DNA of 34,912 nucleotides from Litorimonas sp039962885 (GCA_039962885.1 JBDVGI010000271.1:1-34912), one strand, 5' to 3'; counted from the first letter of the stretch, positions 8,445 through 17,067 are shown. The notes: generated by a model not told the origin, from the letters alone. A program made the numbers and translations.

Positions 8445-8749
8445 GACTTTGTCACGTTAACTCCCCTTTTCCGACCCTATGTTAATTGAAGGGCATGAAA
8501 ACATCAATCTATTCCCGTCATCGCTTCCATCCTGATATTATTCGGCGGGCTGTATGGATGCACTTTTGTTTCACTCCCATCTTCCTTGATATTGCAGAAC
8601 TGATGGACGCCACCTCATATCAAGAAACACATTCTAGAAATTCAGACATGAGGCTAAGACTGAATGGAATTCAGTCACGGCATCGGCGTGCGCATAAGGT
8701 GCGTGCCGGCGGGAAATCACGGTTAGTTCAGTTAATGTGACAAAGCCTA
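8445..8749 (+). pseudogene. Internally deleted IS6-family element
   Basis: This begins GACTTTGTCACGTTAACTCC and ends GTTAATGTGACAAAGCC, which are imperfect inverted ends. It codes for a transposase N-terminus (MKTSIYSRHRFHPDIIRRAV) closely related to that of the element at 11847-12650. The middle, including the DDE core, is missing. The 3' part in another frame reads KTEWNSVTASACA then stop, the usual C-terminus. The remnant is about 305 bp where a complete element is about 800 bp. It cannot transpose itself but keeps both ends. Confidence 0.7.
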
Positions 8750-8779
8750 TCTCGCTAAGCCTTTGAAACTAGGGCATTG

Positions 8780-8827
8780 ATAGTGAGTGATAGAAAATGG
8801 TCGGTTTGCGCCAAAGAAAAGTGGCGG
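8780..8827. repeat. 48-bp direct repeat, copy 1 (possible att site)
   Basis: Identical over 48 bases to 12651-12698, which overlaps the 3' end of tRNA-Ser. It runs from ATAGTGAGTGATAG to AAAGTGGCGG and includes a CGCCA/TGGCG inverted pair around an eight-base centre. The two copies bracket 8828-12650. This is the pattern left by site-specific integration or by duplication next to a tRNA gene. Confidence 0.65.
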
Positions 8828-8861
8828 TGGACGCAGTCTGAGCCGAAGCCGTATCTACCCT

Positions 8862-9031
8862 AATTCCCTGAAAAACAGGAAATTTACAGGGAAATTATCA
8901 AAAAATGATAGTTATTCGCCAAAAACCACCATTTTTAGCTATGTATATCATTGAAATCACGTCGTTATTCTGGGAATTCCCTGATAATGAATAACAGGGA
9001 ATTTAAATTCAATAACAGGGAAATCAGGGAC
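8862..9031. repeat. Cluster of CAGGGAA motifs in both orientations
   Basis: At least six copies of CAGGGAA or its complement TTCCCTG (some with one mismatch) lie in 170 bases, many extended to CAGGGAAWTT. They include TTCCCTG facing CAGGAAA near 8863-8883, GGGAATTCCCTG at 8972-8983, ACAGGGAATTT near 8995, ACAGGGAAAT near 9015 and CAGGGAC near 9025. No ORF covers the area. The 8750-9378 interval otherwise holds only the repeat at 8780 and the IS6 remnant at 9090. Spacing is irregular, so this is not a CRISPR. The role is unknown: recombinase arm sites, a regulator-binding array or a decayed island end are options. Confidence 0.55.
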
Positions 9032-9089
9032 GAAAGTCACAGGCATTTAGAACAATTAGAAACACGCAGAAACTGCTTACAACTCACGC

Positions 9090-9255
9090 ACAAATCTAAA
9101 CATCTTCAACCTTAGACACCACCTCATCTCAAGATCAACACTACAAAAGTTCAGACAGAATGCTAAAGCTGAGTGGAATTTAATCACAGGTTTAGTTTGT
9201 CCATAAGGCTTTGAAAAACGGAAAACTCGGCCTGCGTGATTAACGTGAGAAAGCC
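9090..9255 (+). pseudogene. IS6-family transposase 3' fragment
   Basis: In one frame this reads TNLNIFNLRHHLISRSTLQK, FRQNAKAEWNLITGLVCP and a stop, the typical C-terminal end of an IS6-family transposase. It then closes with GATTAACGTGAGAAAGCC, a diverged copy of the terminal repeat. The catalytic core and left end are missing. A further terminal-like AACAAAGCC lies about 40 bases downstream. Confidence 0.6.
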
Positions 9256-9378
9256 AAACGAAGTACCAACTCGTTCGTTTATAGTAACAAAGCCTGTCAC
9301 TTAGGATTGGAAACTCGACGAATGTTGAAAAATATGCTATCAATAATCTCGTGTTGATAATCTTAAGGGAATTATTTT

Positions 9379-11811
9379 ATGACGACCTACTTTAACATCC
9401 ATTCATATGCTGAACTGTCAGACCCTGCAAAAGAAAACGTCTTTAGACAAATAAATGAATTTCATGATCATTTGCAAACTGAAAAAAATAATGATGACAC
9501 ATTTATATCTGAAGATATGCTCGCTTTCATTGAAGATGCAAAAGAAAAAATCGAAGAATACAGGGCAGAAAACAATATAGGCCAAAATGAAATTGATATA
9601 AATGAAGATAGCGTAGAGGCTGGCTTGTGGTTACAAGCTGAATTAATTGATAATGGTTTTGGTATAGATGCTTGGCTCAGCAATCAAGATTTTGAACCGT
9701 TCAAAAATGCTCAAGAAGAAATTCGAAACTCTGATCTAAATAAAGGTGATTTTGGAGAATATTTTTACCACCCAACACAATCTGATGGAAGCATTTCACT
9801 CGGCGTGCGCCCCCGAGATTTATCATCAGATGAAGCTAGAATATTTAGCCAATCATTACGGGAATACGCCGTAAAATTCAGTAATTATAATAATTTAGAA
9901 AAGGAACTCGTTTCACATGGATTGGAGGAATACGCTGATAATTCGATGATTGATCTTGAAACTCCTAATGGTTCCTTTACTCTCCCGCAAGATATTATGG
10001 AGAACATAAACAATATAAATACAGCTCCTTTACCATTAGAAACACCGACATTAGAAACTGTCCCAAGCCAACGAATGGGTAAGTCTATTAAACTGCCTAA
10101 CATTGATTTTATAGAATTTTCGGATACTGACTTTAAATCTAATTCGTTCGAGTTTAACCGAGATTTTCCTGCGATACAATTCGACTTAGAAATGACAGAC
10201 GCTATTAATGTACATATCAGAGATGATCTACATGATTATGTTCAAGACACTTTGATTAACACCTCACATTACACCCAAAATGAACATGGAGTATCTAATT
10301 CCGACAGATTTGATCCTGAAACGGGGCTTGGTGAAAATAATAGAGATTTGCAGCTCTTTGTTGATATAGCCACTGGTGATGAAATTGAGAGCAATCCCAC
10401 AGGAACTCATAATTATGGAATTTATGCGCATGCAAGAGACATTGTAGAAAAAGCTAAATATGGAGAAATTGAGCTTGCTCACCCTGGCTCAGATAATTTT
10501 AATGGCGGTCACCTGGGCGCCGTTATGAATTATGAATATTATACAAAATCAGGGGTACGCGGAGGTTTGGCTGTCATTAATCGTCGTATCCCTATCCCTT
10601 TTGTAAAGGCGAAAGATGGCGGACTGGTTATGATTGGACGTGATGGCGGGTCACATTTTGGCACTCGGAATGACGACCTTAGCATAGGATCCAACTTTGC
10701 CACTATGGGGAAAGGCAATGATATTGTTTTATTAGATAAAAATGCTGAAAATGGAAAGGCTTATGGCGGAGAAGGTAAAGATTACATATTAGGTAGTGAT
10801 AACGCTGATCATCTGCACGGTGGGAGAGGTCGAGATATTTTAATTGGCGGCAAAGGAGATGATCGCCTTTATGGCGCCGGTAAAAATGATGATGAAGGTA
10901 GGTTTGTTGTAAATGATAAAGGAGAGAGAGATATATTGAAAGGTGGAGAAGGAAAAGATTACTATTTCGCTGGTGATAATGACATTATAATTGCGAGTAG
11001 GGACGCCGAAGGCAACAGTCTTGATACGGATGATAAAATCACTTTAGCTGGCGGATTTGAATTAAGTGGTCCCACCACAATAGATGCTAAAGGCAATGTG
11101 CGCGGCGAACATGGTGAAATATATGAATTTTCTAACTCGGGTGAATTAACGGTTCGCTTTATGCCAGGTAGTCATGAAACACCCGCTTCAGATCATACCA
11201 GAGATAATAAAAATATGGTCGATATCACCATTAAAGACTTTCAAAATGGTGACTTTGGATTTGATTTTAATAATGTTATACCATTGTCATCTATTGAAAA
11301 AGTGGGCGAACGCGCAAACGAAACCTTACAGAATATCCCATCACTTTCCCAAGATAGCTTGGAAGGTGTTGGGCGTTCTATTTTAAATGGAGCCGAAGAG
11401 ATAATAAATAATCAATTTGGGGTTGATTTGTCTAATACAACGGGGCAAATTTTAGAGCCAATTAAAGCTACCCCAACGTCTATACCATTTAATGAGGTCG
11501 TGAAACAATTTGTCGATGATCGAGCCATATTACGCACTATAGATCCTGATGCTAACTTGACTGTCACGCAGGCAGCCAACCATCCAGAATCAGAAGCAAT
11601 GATTGTTAGGCTAAACAAAGCTGGGCTTGAACATTTCCCAGCTGAACTCTTGCAAGGTGAAACACCGCAGGAACGTGTTGAAACTATCCTCATAGAAGCG
11701 CATGAAATGGATAAAGGTCAAGAATTTAAACGGATGTTTGAAAACAGCGAAGCTATCAATCATCAGACATCTCTACATAATGCCGAAGAAGAGATTGATT
11801 ATACTTTATAA
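9379..11811 (+). CDS. RTX-type (hemolysin-like) calcium-binding protein
   Basis: An 810-residue acidic protein. Nonapeptide RTX repeats, which bind Ca2+ in a beta-roll, are clear at residues about 460-500 (GGEGKDYIL, GGRGRDILIGGKGDDRLYG), with another at about 520 (GGEGKDYYF) and a divergent unit before them (GKGNDIVLL). The first 400 residues (YAELSDPAKENVFRQINEFH ...) and the last 200 are unlike any family I can name. There is no N-terminal signal, consistent with type I secretion, but no ABC/HlyD partner genes are in the window, so export would depend on a system elsewhere. The gene is alone between IS6 remnants inside the segment bounded by the 48-bp repeat. Its codon use is visibly more AT-rich than the flanking hfs and gat genes, which suggests acquisition. 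A toxin, adhesin or enzyme role is undetermined. Confidence 0.75.
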   Translation: MTTYFNIHSYAELSDPAKENVFRQINEFHDHLQTEKNNDDTFISEDMLAFIEDAKEKIEEYRAENNIGQNEIDINEDSVEAGLWLQAELIDNGFGIDAWLSNQDFEPFKNAQEEIRNSDLNKGDFGEYFYHPTQSDGSISLGVRPRDLSSDEARIFSQSLREYAVKFSNYNNLEKELVSHGLEEYADNSMIDLETPNGSFTLPQDIMENINNINTAPLPLETPTLETVPSQRMGKSIKLPNIDFIEFSDTDFKSNSFEFNRDFPAIQFDLEMTDAINVHIRDDLHDYVQDTLINTSHYTQNEHGVSNSDRFDPETGLGENNRDLQLFVDIATGDEIESNPTGTHNYGIYAHARDIVEKAKYGEIELAHPGSDNFNGGHLGAVMNYEYYTKSGVRGGLAVINRRIPIPFVKAKDGGLVMIGRDGGSHFGTRNDDLSIGSNFATMGKGNDIVLLDKNAENGKAYGGEGKDYILGSDNADHLHGGRGRDILIGGKGDDRLYGAGKNDDEGRFVVNDKGERDILKGGEGKDYYFAGDNDIIIASRDAEGNSLDTDDKITLAGGFELSGPTTIDAKGNVRGEHGEIYEFSNSGELTVRFMPGSHETPASDHTRDNKNMVDITIKDFQNGDFGFDFNNVIPLSSIEKVGERANETLQNIPSLSQDSLEGVGRSILNGAEEIINNQFGVDLSNTTGQILEPIKATPTSIPFNEVVKQFVDDRAILRTIDPDANLTVTQAANHPESEAMIVRLNKAGLEHFPAELLQGETPQERVETILIEAHEMDKGQEFKRMFENSEAINHQTSLHNAEEEIDYTL

Positions 11812-11818
11812 TCAAAAC

Positions 11819-11846
11819 GGCTTTGGCACATTAACTCCCTCTTTCC
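11819..11846 (+). mobile_element. Solo IS6-type left end, truncated by another IS
   Basis: GGCTTTGGCACATTAACTCC followed by CTCTTTCC matches the left ends at 2518 and 8445. It is cut exactly where the terminal repeat GGTATTGTCAGGTTA of the next element begins at 11847, so a second IS inserted into, or recombined with, an older end. Confidence 0.5.
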
Positions 11847-12650
11847 GGTATTGTCAGGTTATTTTCTAGGGACGTGTTTCATCTCAGGTGGCAACTCTAC
11901 CCCATAACTGGAGAGGTCACAACATTCCATTCGGATTGCGCTATGCTACGGAACTTTCGGAGTGTGTTTCGTGAGATTAAATGGCGGCGATGATTAAAGA
12001 GATTGTAGAGGGGGCCGTAAATAGAAAGCAGCCTTTGCTCGCTTTTTTATCGACTTGAACCTTTGCGCTTTTCGTTCTCGCCTTCGTATCGGCAAGTGAG
12101 AGTTTTTCGCCCGGTTATTCTTACGGCCACCAACGTCTCGTAGGGGGGGTGAGCTTACGCTTTTTCAAAGCTGCGCCATAAGACTCCAGCTTATCCGTAA
12201 CGACCCGCTCAGGCATTACGCCTTGGTTTCTCATGAGTTTATATAGCAACCGCTTCGCAGCCTTGGTGTTCTTTCGGCTTTGAACAACAACATCTAAAAC
12301 CGTACCTTCGTCATTAACGGCACGCCATATGTAAACCATCTTGCCGTTCATCTTGGTATAAATTTCATCCAGATGCCAAACACGCGATGGCTTCTCAGAT
12401 CTTGATTTAATCCGGTTAGCGTAAAATCTTCCAAACTTATGAACCCATTTGTGGATTGTTTCATAGGACACATCAACGCCCCGCTCTGCCATTAAATCTT
12501 CAACGTCACGAAAGCTCAGGTTAAACCTGAAATACAGCCAAACTGCCCGCCTAATAACGTAAGGTGGGAAACGGTGACCGGCATAAATAGATGTCTTCAT
12601 ACCCATTTAATAATGGAAAACTCAAAATCATCCGTTAACCTGACAATACC
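11847..12650 (-). mobile_element. IS6-family insertion sequence, degenerate
   Basis: An 804-bp element with perfect 15-bp terminal inverted repeats (GGTATTGTCAGGTTA at 11847-11861 and its complement at 12636-12650), the normal size for IS6. The transposase on the minus strand is frameshifted (separate entry). No 8-bp target duplication is visible: CTCTTTCC lies left and ATAGTGAG right. The flanks have therefore changed since insertion, or the element arrived by recombination. Its right boundary abuts the second 48-bp repeat. Confidence 0.75.
11897..12606 (-). pseudogene. Frameshifted IS6-family transposase
   Basis: The intact 5' part (12606 to 12121, 161 codons) has the family N-terminus (HRFPPYVIRRAVWLYFRFNL), an HTH-like YETIHKWVHKFG, the first catalytic Asp in WHLDEIYTKMNG and the second in VVTDKLESYG. 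It stops at TAA after RRWWP. One base further the homologous frame continues as NNRAKNSHLPIRRRERKAQ. In active members this block is NNRAENSH, where E is the third DDE residue; here GAA has become AAA (Lys). A further frame change precedes SIAQSEWNVVTSPVMG, the C-terminus. With two frame changes and a lost catalytic residue, the enzyme is dead. The start may be the second ATG (12600). Confidence 0.75.
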
Positions 12651-12698
12651 ATAGTGAGTGATAGAAAATGGTCGGTTTGCGCCAAAGAAAAGTGGCGG
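12651..12698. repeat. 48-bp direct repeat, copy 2 (tRNA-Ser 3' end)
   Basis: Identical to 8780-8827. Its last six bases are the CCA end, discriminator and final two acceptor bases of tRNA-Ser (complement strand); the other 42 are the downstream flank. The inverted CGCCA/TGGCG pair therefore straddles the tRNA 3' terminus, a usual place for tyrosine-recombinase attachment. Confidence 0.65.
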
Positions 12699-12783
12699 AG
12701 ACGAAGGGATTCGAACCCTCGATGAGCTTTTGGCCCATACTCCCTTAGCAGGGGAGCGCCTTCGACCACTCGGCCACGTCTCC
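12693..12783 (-). tRNA. tRNA-Ser (anticodon GCU)
   Basis: On the minus strand this folds as a class II tRNA. The acceptor GGAGACG pairs with CGTCTCC. The anticodon stem-loop is CTCCC-CTGCTAA-GGGAG, giving anticodon GCU at 12749-12747 for AGC/AGU codons. It has a long serine variable arm, a T-loop TTCGAAT and an encoded CCA end. The 5' base is 12783 and the CCA covers 12695-12693. It marks the right edge of the bracketed accessory segment. Confidence 0.95.
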
Positions 12784-13000
12784 GTTGGCGGGACTAGCGA
12801 ATAGTGAGAGGCGAGGCAAGACTTATCGACATAAAATGTATTTTTTTTAAAGCTTAATATAAATGCTATGAAATTTACAGGAAATCCACGATATTTTAAT
12901 AGCTTTCGAGTAAATGACAGGAGTATCTCGTTTATAGCTATGCGAGACATCTGAAAATATTTGCTACTGAGTTAGCATAGTAATGAGGTTAGGCTCTATT

Positions 13001-14623
13001 ATGGCATCAAACAAGCAATCCTTGCCTGTTTCAAAGGTGACTTCTGATAAAAAAACGCGAAGCGAGGATGAGAAACGTCAAAGTTTAAAGGCTGAAAGCA
13101 TGATTTCACCTATATTGGCGCAATCTGTCAACGACACAGATGGACAAGGTTCAAACGATTTTACAAGAAAAGAGCGACGTCGCCGCAGAAAAACTACGGC
13201 AGAAATTCACGTTCCAGAACGCCAAACCAATATGAACGCCTTACGGTTTATATTAAAAACAATCGACGTTATACTTGTTTGCAGCATCATCGCCTTTGGC
13301 ATCTGGAACAGCTATATCGGCGTGAATAATAAAGTTGTCATCGCCCCCATTGCCGCAGCTATCTTAGGTGCAACAATTTTCATCACCTCTCTTTTTGCAA
13401 GCCAAGCTTACCGGTTTGCCCCTGCCGAAAAACTGACACAACATTTAAAGACTGTTATTATTGCAGGGCTAGCCGCATTAGGGATTTGGCTGGCCATAGC
13501 CTTGATTATACGGCCCGAAACATTCTTGCCAGACACTTTGGCAAAGGCTGGTTTAGCGGCTACGCTTATTTTAACTGCGCTTCACGCCCTTTATCATCAC
13601 TATATCAAGAAATTACATTTACGCGGAGCCTTAGCGCCAACAATCGTAATGTTAGGGGCGACGGAATCAGCTCGCCGCCTCATAGAAGAAAATGCAAAGA
13701 CTAAAGAGCTTAATATTCTCGCCATTTTTGATGACCGCCTTGCGCGTGCCCCGATGAATATTCACGGCGTGCCTATTATAGGCAAGCTGGATGACCTTAT
13801 GGCGTGGGATGCCCTGCCCTTTATTAACCGGATTGTCGTAACACTACCTGCCGTTGCCAATGAGCGTAAAAAAGATTTCATCAACCGCGTCCACCTCTTA
13901 CCAAATCGAATTGCATTTGTTGTTGATGAATTTGAAACGCTTAATCATGTACAGCAGCGTTTGTCGGAAATTGCTGAAGTTAGTATGACAGATATTACGG
14001 GCAATCCAAAATCTGGCAGGCATACCGCTATGAAACGTATAACGGATGTCGGGATTAGCACAGTCGCGCTTATTCTTGGCGCGCCATTTTTGGTGATAAT
14101 CGCTTTTCTGATCCGCAAGGACAGCCCTGGCCCTGTTTTATTCAAGCAAGCGCGCCACGGATTTAATAACCGCATCTTTTATGTCTATAAATTCCGCTCT
14201 ATGCGCAATGATAAAGCCGATTTACAAGCCGCGCAACAAACTGTCGCAGGCGATGCACGCATTACTAAAATTGGGCGATTTATCCGTAAAACCAGCATAG
14301 ATGAACTTCCGCAACTCATGAATGTTCTCAAAGGCGAAATGTCACTTGTTGGCCCGCGTCCTCATGCTACGGGCATGCGCACGGGCGATACGGAGAGCTA
14401 CAAGCTTGTCGAAGAATACGCACATCGTCACCGCGTCAAACCTGGTATGACAGGCTGGGCACAGATCAATGGTTCACGAGGGCCGTTGCATAACGCCGAA
14501 GATGTTGCAGAGCGTGTCCGTTTGGATGTCGAATATATTGAGCGATCAAATTGGTTATTTGATTTATATATTATGCTCAAAACCCTACCAGTCATGCTCG
14601 GGGATAGTGAAAATATCCGTTAA
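13001..14623 (+). CDS. hfsE: Undecaprenyl-phosphate sugar phosphotransferase (HfsE-like)
   Basis: Starts polysaccharide repeat-unit assembly by transferring a hexose-1-phosphate from a UDP-sugar to undecaprenyl phosphate at the inner membrane. It has about 540 residues: a polar, basic N-terminal tail; four hydrophobic segments at roughly 80-205; a Rossmann-like middle (VMLGATESARRLIEENAK); and a C-terminal bacterial sugar-transferase domain from about residue 345. That domain opens with a transmembrane helix and carries KFRSM, IDELPQLMNVLKGEMSLVGPRP and KPGMTGWAQ. The ATG at 13001 has AGG nearby; ATG 12983 would add six residues. Together with the following flippase, glycosyltransferase and deacetylase it reproduces the hfsE-F-G-H order known from Caulobacter holdfast synthesis. 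The symbol rests on context as well as family. Confidence 0.85.
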   Translation: MASNKQSLPVSKVTSDKKTRSEDEKRQSLKAESMISPILAQSVNDTDGQGSNDFTRKERRRRRKTTAEIHVPERQTNMNALRFILKTIDVILVCSIIAFGIWNSYIGVNNKVVIAPIAAAILGATIFITSLFASQAYRFAPAEKLTQHLKTVIIAGLAALGIWLAIALIIRPETFLPDTLAKAGLAATLILTALHALYHHYIKKLHLRGALAPTIVMLGATESARRLIEENAKTKELNILAIFDDRLARAPMNIHGVPIIGKLDDLMAWDALPFINRIVVTLPAVANERKKDFINRVHLLPNRIAFVVDEFETLNHVQQRLSEIAEVSMTDITGNPKSGRHTAMKRITDVGISTVALILGAPFLVIIAFLIRKDSPGPVLFKQARHGFNNRIFYVYKFRSMRNDKADLQAAQQTVAGDARITKIGRFIRKTSIDELPQLMNVLKGEMSLVGPRPHATGMRTGDTESYKLVEEYAHRHRVKPGMTGWAQINGSRGPLHNAEDVAERVRLDVEYIERSNWLFDLYIMLKTLPVMLGDSENIR

Positions 14624-14659
14624 TGGCGTATTTCATCCAAAATCAAAACGGAGCCTATC

Positions 14660-16120
14660 GTGTTAGGTAAGTCAATGCTGGCTTATTTGCCGGTAAATAT
14701 CACCAATATCATTGCAAGTTTTGGGGCGATCGCAATTTTAACTCGACTGCTCGATGATGTGAATTGGGGCATGTATTCCTTGGCTATGATTACAATGCAT
14801 GCTGTGCATATGTTATTATTTAGCTGGACAGAAGCTGCCATGGCACGTTTCCAAGCTCGCGCGGAACGTAATGATGATGTCAATTCTCATATAAAAACGA
14901 TTTATATGCTCGCATTATATATCGCTTTGGGCGGTTTTTTACTGATTATATTGACACTAAAATTTTTACCTTTAGACAAAAACTTAGGGTTCGTTATAAC
15001 CATCGCTCTGTCCTCAACATGCCTATCCCTTTTTATCAATCTTGGCATGGAAGCTCACAAAGCTTCTCAACGTATTAAACGCTACAGCCTCATATATTCA
15101 AGTCATACATTGGTCAGCTTTGCGATTGGCATTCTATTTGTCAAATACAGCATTTTCCAAGCCTCTGGCCCATTTATTGGAATTATCATAAGCTTATTCC
15201 TCATCGGCACCCTAGATTTAATATATATGCTAAAGCAATCACGCGGCGGACAGTTCCACGCGCAGAAGAGCAAAACATATTTCAAATATGGCGTTCCAAT
15301 TGGACTATCCTTGGTCCTAACCTATGCATTAAATTCCGCAGATAGCTACATGATTGCCTATCTCATTGATATTCCAACCCAAGGCAAATATAGTGCCGGT
15401 TACAACCTATCTAATCGTAGTCTTGAGATTATCTTTATTTGGGTGGCTATGGCCGTGACCCCCATGGCTATCACCGCTTTTGAGAAGGAAAGCTCAGAAG
15501 TCTCCCAAAGCATCATGAAAGACTTTGGAGCAACCTTATTGTGGCTTACCCTGCCCGCTGCAACTGGAATTGCTCTTGTATCTAAGGATGCAGGATTTAT
15601 TCTAGGGGAAAGCATTAGAGCCGAAGCCGTTACAGTTATGCCGCTCATTGCATTTGCGGGATTAATTAATGGATTTATGAATTTTTATGTTCACCGTGCC
15701 TTTATGTTATCTGGCAAAACAACCGCATTCGCTTGGGCCATGATACCGCCTGTTATTTTGAACATCGGATTAAATCTAATTCTAATTCCAAAATTTGGAA
15801 TGATGGGTGCCGTTTGGGCGACTGTGATATGTTATGCCTTCGCTTGCACAATAGCTATCATTCTTGCCCGCAGATATTACCCACTGCCATTACCATTCAA
15901 AGCCGCATTCGAAATTTCAGGCGCTTGCTTATTCATGGCCGTCTGTGTGCACTTCACACCTATCCCAGATTATTGGCCAGACGTTATCAGCCTAATCGTC
16001 AAAGCCGTGATAGGCGGTCTTGCATATATTGGTATATGTCTGAGTTTAAACATTGCCAATTGCCGAACTGTTTTGCAAAATATCCTACAAAAGTTTCGCC
16101 CCGAAAACGTGAGTGCATAA
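14660..16120 (+). CDS. hfsF: Polysaccharide flippase (Wzx/HfsF-like)
   Basis: A 486-residue integral membrane protein with about 12-14 hydrophobic segments, typical of the polysaccharide flippase (MOP) superfamily. The N-terminal block (MLAYLPVNITNIIASFGAIA ... ILTRLL) and the arrangement PIGLSLVLTYALNSADSYMI at about residues 214-233 are family-like. It flips the lipid-linked repeat unit to the periplasmic face. The start is GTG 14660 with GGAG seven bases upstream. Its TAA overlaps the next start (TAATG), so it is translationally coupled to the downstream glycosyltransferase. Its position after the initiating transferase matches hfsF in the holdfast locus. Confidence 0.82.
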   Translation: MLGKSMLAYLPVNITNIIASFGAIAILTRLLDDVNWGMYSLAMITMHAVHMLLFSWTEAAMARFQARAERNDDVNSHIKTIYMLALYIALGGFLLIILTLKFLPLDKNLGFVITIALSSTCLSLFINLGMEAHKASQRIKRYSLIYSSHTLVSFAIGILFVKYSIFQASGPFIGIIISLFLIGTLDLIYMLKQSRGGQFHAQKSKTYFKYGVPIGLSLVLTYALNSADSYMIAYLIDIPTQGKYSAGYNLSNRSLEIIFIWVAMAVTPMAITAFEKESSEVSQSIMKDFGATLLWLTLPAATGIALVSKDAGFILGESIRAEAVTVMPLIAFAGLINGFMNFYVHRAFMLSGKTTAFAWAMIPPVILNIGLNLILIPKFGMMGAVWATVICYAFACTIAIILARRYYPLPLPFKAAFEISGACLFMAVCVHFTPIPDYWPDVISLIVKAVIGGLAYIGICLSLNIANCRTVLQNILQKFRPENVSA

Positions 16121-17067
16121 TGGAATATTGCGCAAAACACATTCAAAATAAAACTTGGGCCGATGTAAAACCAACGCTGTCGATTTTAGCGCCCTACTTC
16201 AAAGATGATCCCAGCGAACTCATTAAGGCTTTAGATAAGCAAGCTCAAAACCTCTCAGGGATTGAAATTATTATCTATGATGACGGAACAGATGATGCGG
16301 AACTGACCGCAAAAATTCAAACTGTCGTGCCCAAACTAATTACCCCAACTCGCGCAGTTATCGCCGCGCAAAACACTGGACGCTCCAGCGCGCGTAACCG
16401 CCTGCAAGACGCAGCCCGTGCCGATTGGGTATTATTTCTTGATGCCGACATGCGCCCTGTTCACGATGATTTTTTAAAAAATTACATGCAGCTCATAAAA
16501 TTTGACAAGGCCGATGTTATATTTGGAGGGTTCACAGTTCAGGATGAGGCCGCAGATAAAGACCGGGAATTGCACCGTGTTTTATCTCATGTATCGGATT
16601 GCCTTCCCCTCGCACAACGCCAAGCCAAAGGCCCGCAATTTGTCGCCTCCTCTAATCTCTGTATGCGTAAATCTGTACTGGAAGCAGAAGCTTTCGATAA
16701 TGAATTTACAGGTTGGGGCTGGGAAGATAGTGAATGGGCCGCTCGCATTTCAAAGCGTTTTACTTTGCTTCATGCACACAACCCTGCTTTACATTTAGGG
16801 CTAGAAACGACTGACACCCTCCTGCACCGCTTTTCAACCAGCGGTCCCAACTATGTGCGTTTCACACAAAAACATCCTGAGCTTGCTCAAACGCTAAGCC
16901 TGTTTAAAATTTCAAAAAAACTTGGCAAAATACCTGCGCAAAGCATGATGCGCCCAGTGCTCAAAGCTATTATCAAAGCCAGTATATTGCCCATAGACTT
17001 GCGCTTAAACGCACTGAAATTATGGCGAGCCTCTCATTATGCTGTTGATTTAAAGGGCCAACCATGA
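16120..17067 (+). CDS. hfsG: GT2 glycosyltransferase (HfsG-like)
   Basis: A 315-residue family 2 glycosyltransferase. The GT-A fold begins at about residue 19 (LSILAPYFKDDP), with nucleotide-binding EIIIYDDGTDD at 49-58 and the metal-binding motif Asp108-Ala-Asp110 (WVLFLDADMRP). An acceptor-site-like GWGWEDSEWAARI lies further on. The ATG at 16120 overlaps the flippase stop (TAATG); a much longer in-frame extension back to 15733 would run inside the flippase gene and is rejected. The end overlaps the deacetylase start (ATGA). By position it corresponds to HfsG, which in Caulobacter adds N-acetylglucosamine units to the growing lipid-linked repeat. The sugar specificity here is inferred only. 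Confidence 0.82.
   Translation: MEYCAKHIQNKTWADVKPTLSILAPYFKDDPSELIKALDKQAQNLSGIEIIIYDDGTDDAELTAKIQTVVPKLITPTRAVIAAQNTGRSSARNRLQDAARADWVLFLDADMRPVHDDFLKNYMQLIKFDKADVIFGGFTVQDEAADKDRELHRVLSHVSDCLPLAQRQAKGPQFVASSNLCMRKSVLEAEAFDNEFTGWGWEDSEWAARISKRFTLLHAHNPALHLGLETTDTLLHRFSTSGPNYVRFTQKHPELAQTLSLFKISKKLGKIPAQSMMRPVLKAIIKASILPIDLRLNALKLWRASHYAVDLKGQP

Noticed and set aside
8862..9031. Possible CRISPR array
   Set aside because: The repeated unit is only 7-10 bp, occurs in both orientations and has irregular spacing; no cas genes are in the window.
9285..9296. Additional IS6-type end (AACAAAGCC)
   Set aside because: Only the last nine bases match; this is too short to separate from chance.
15733..16119. 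129-codon N-terminal extension of the HfsG-like glycosyltransferase frame
   Set aside because: It lies wholly inside hfsF in another frame, is arginine/cysteine-rich nonsense, and a coupled ATG (TAATG) exists at 16120 just before the GT2 domain.
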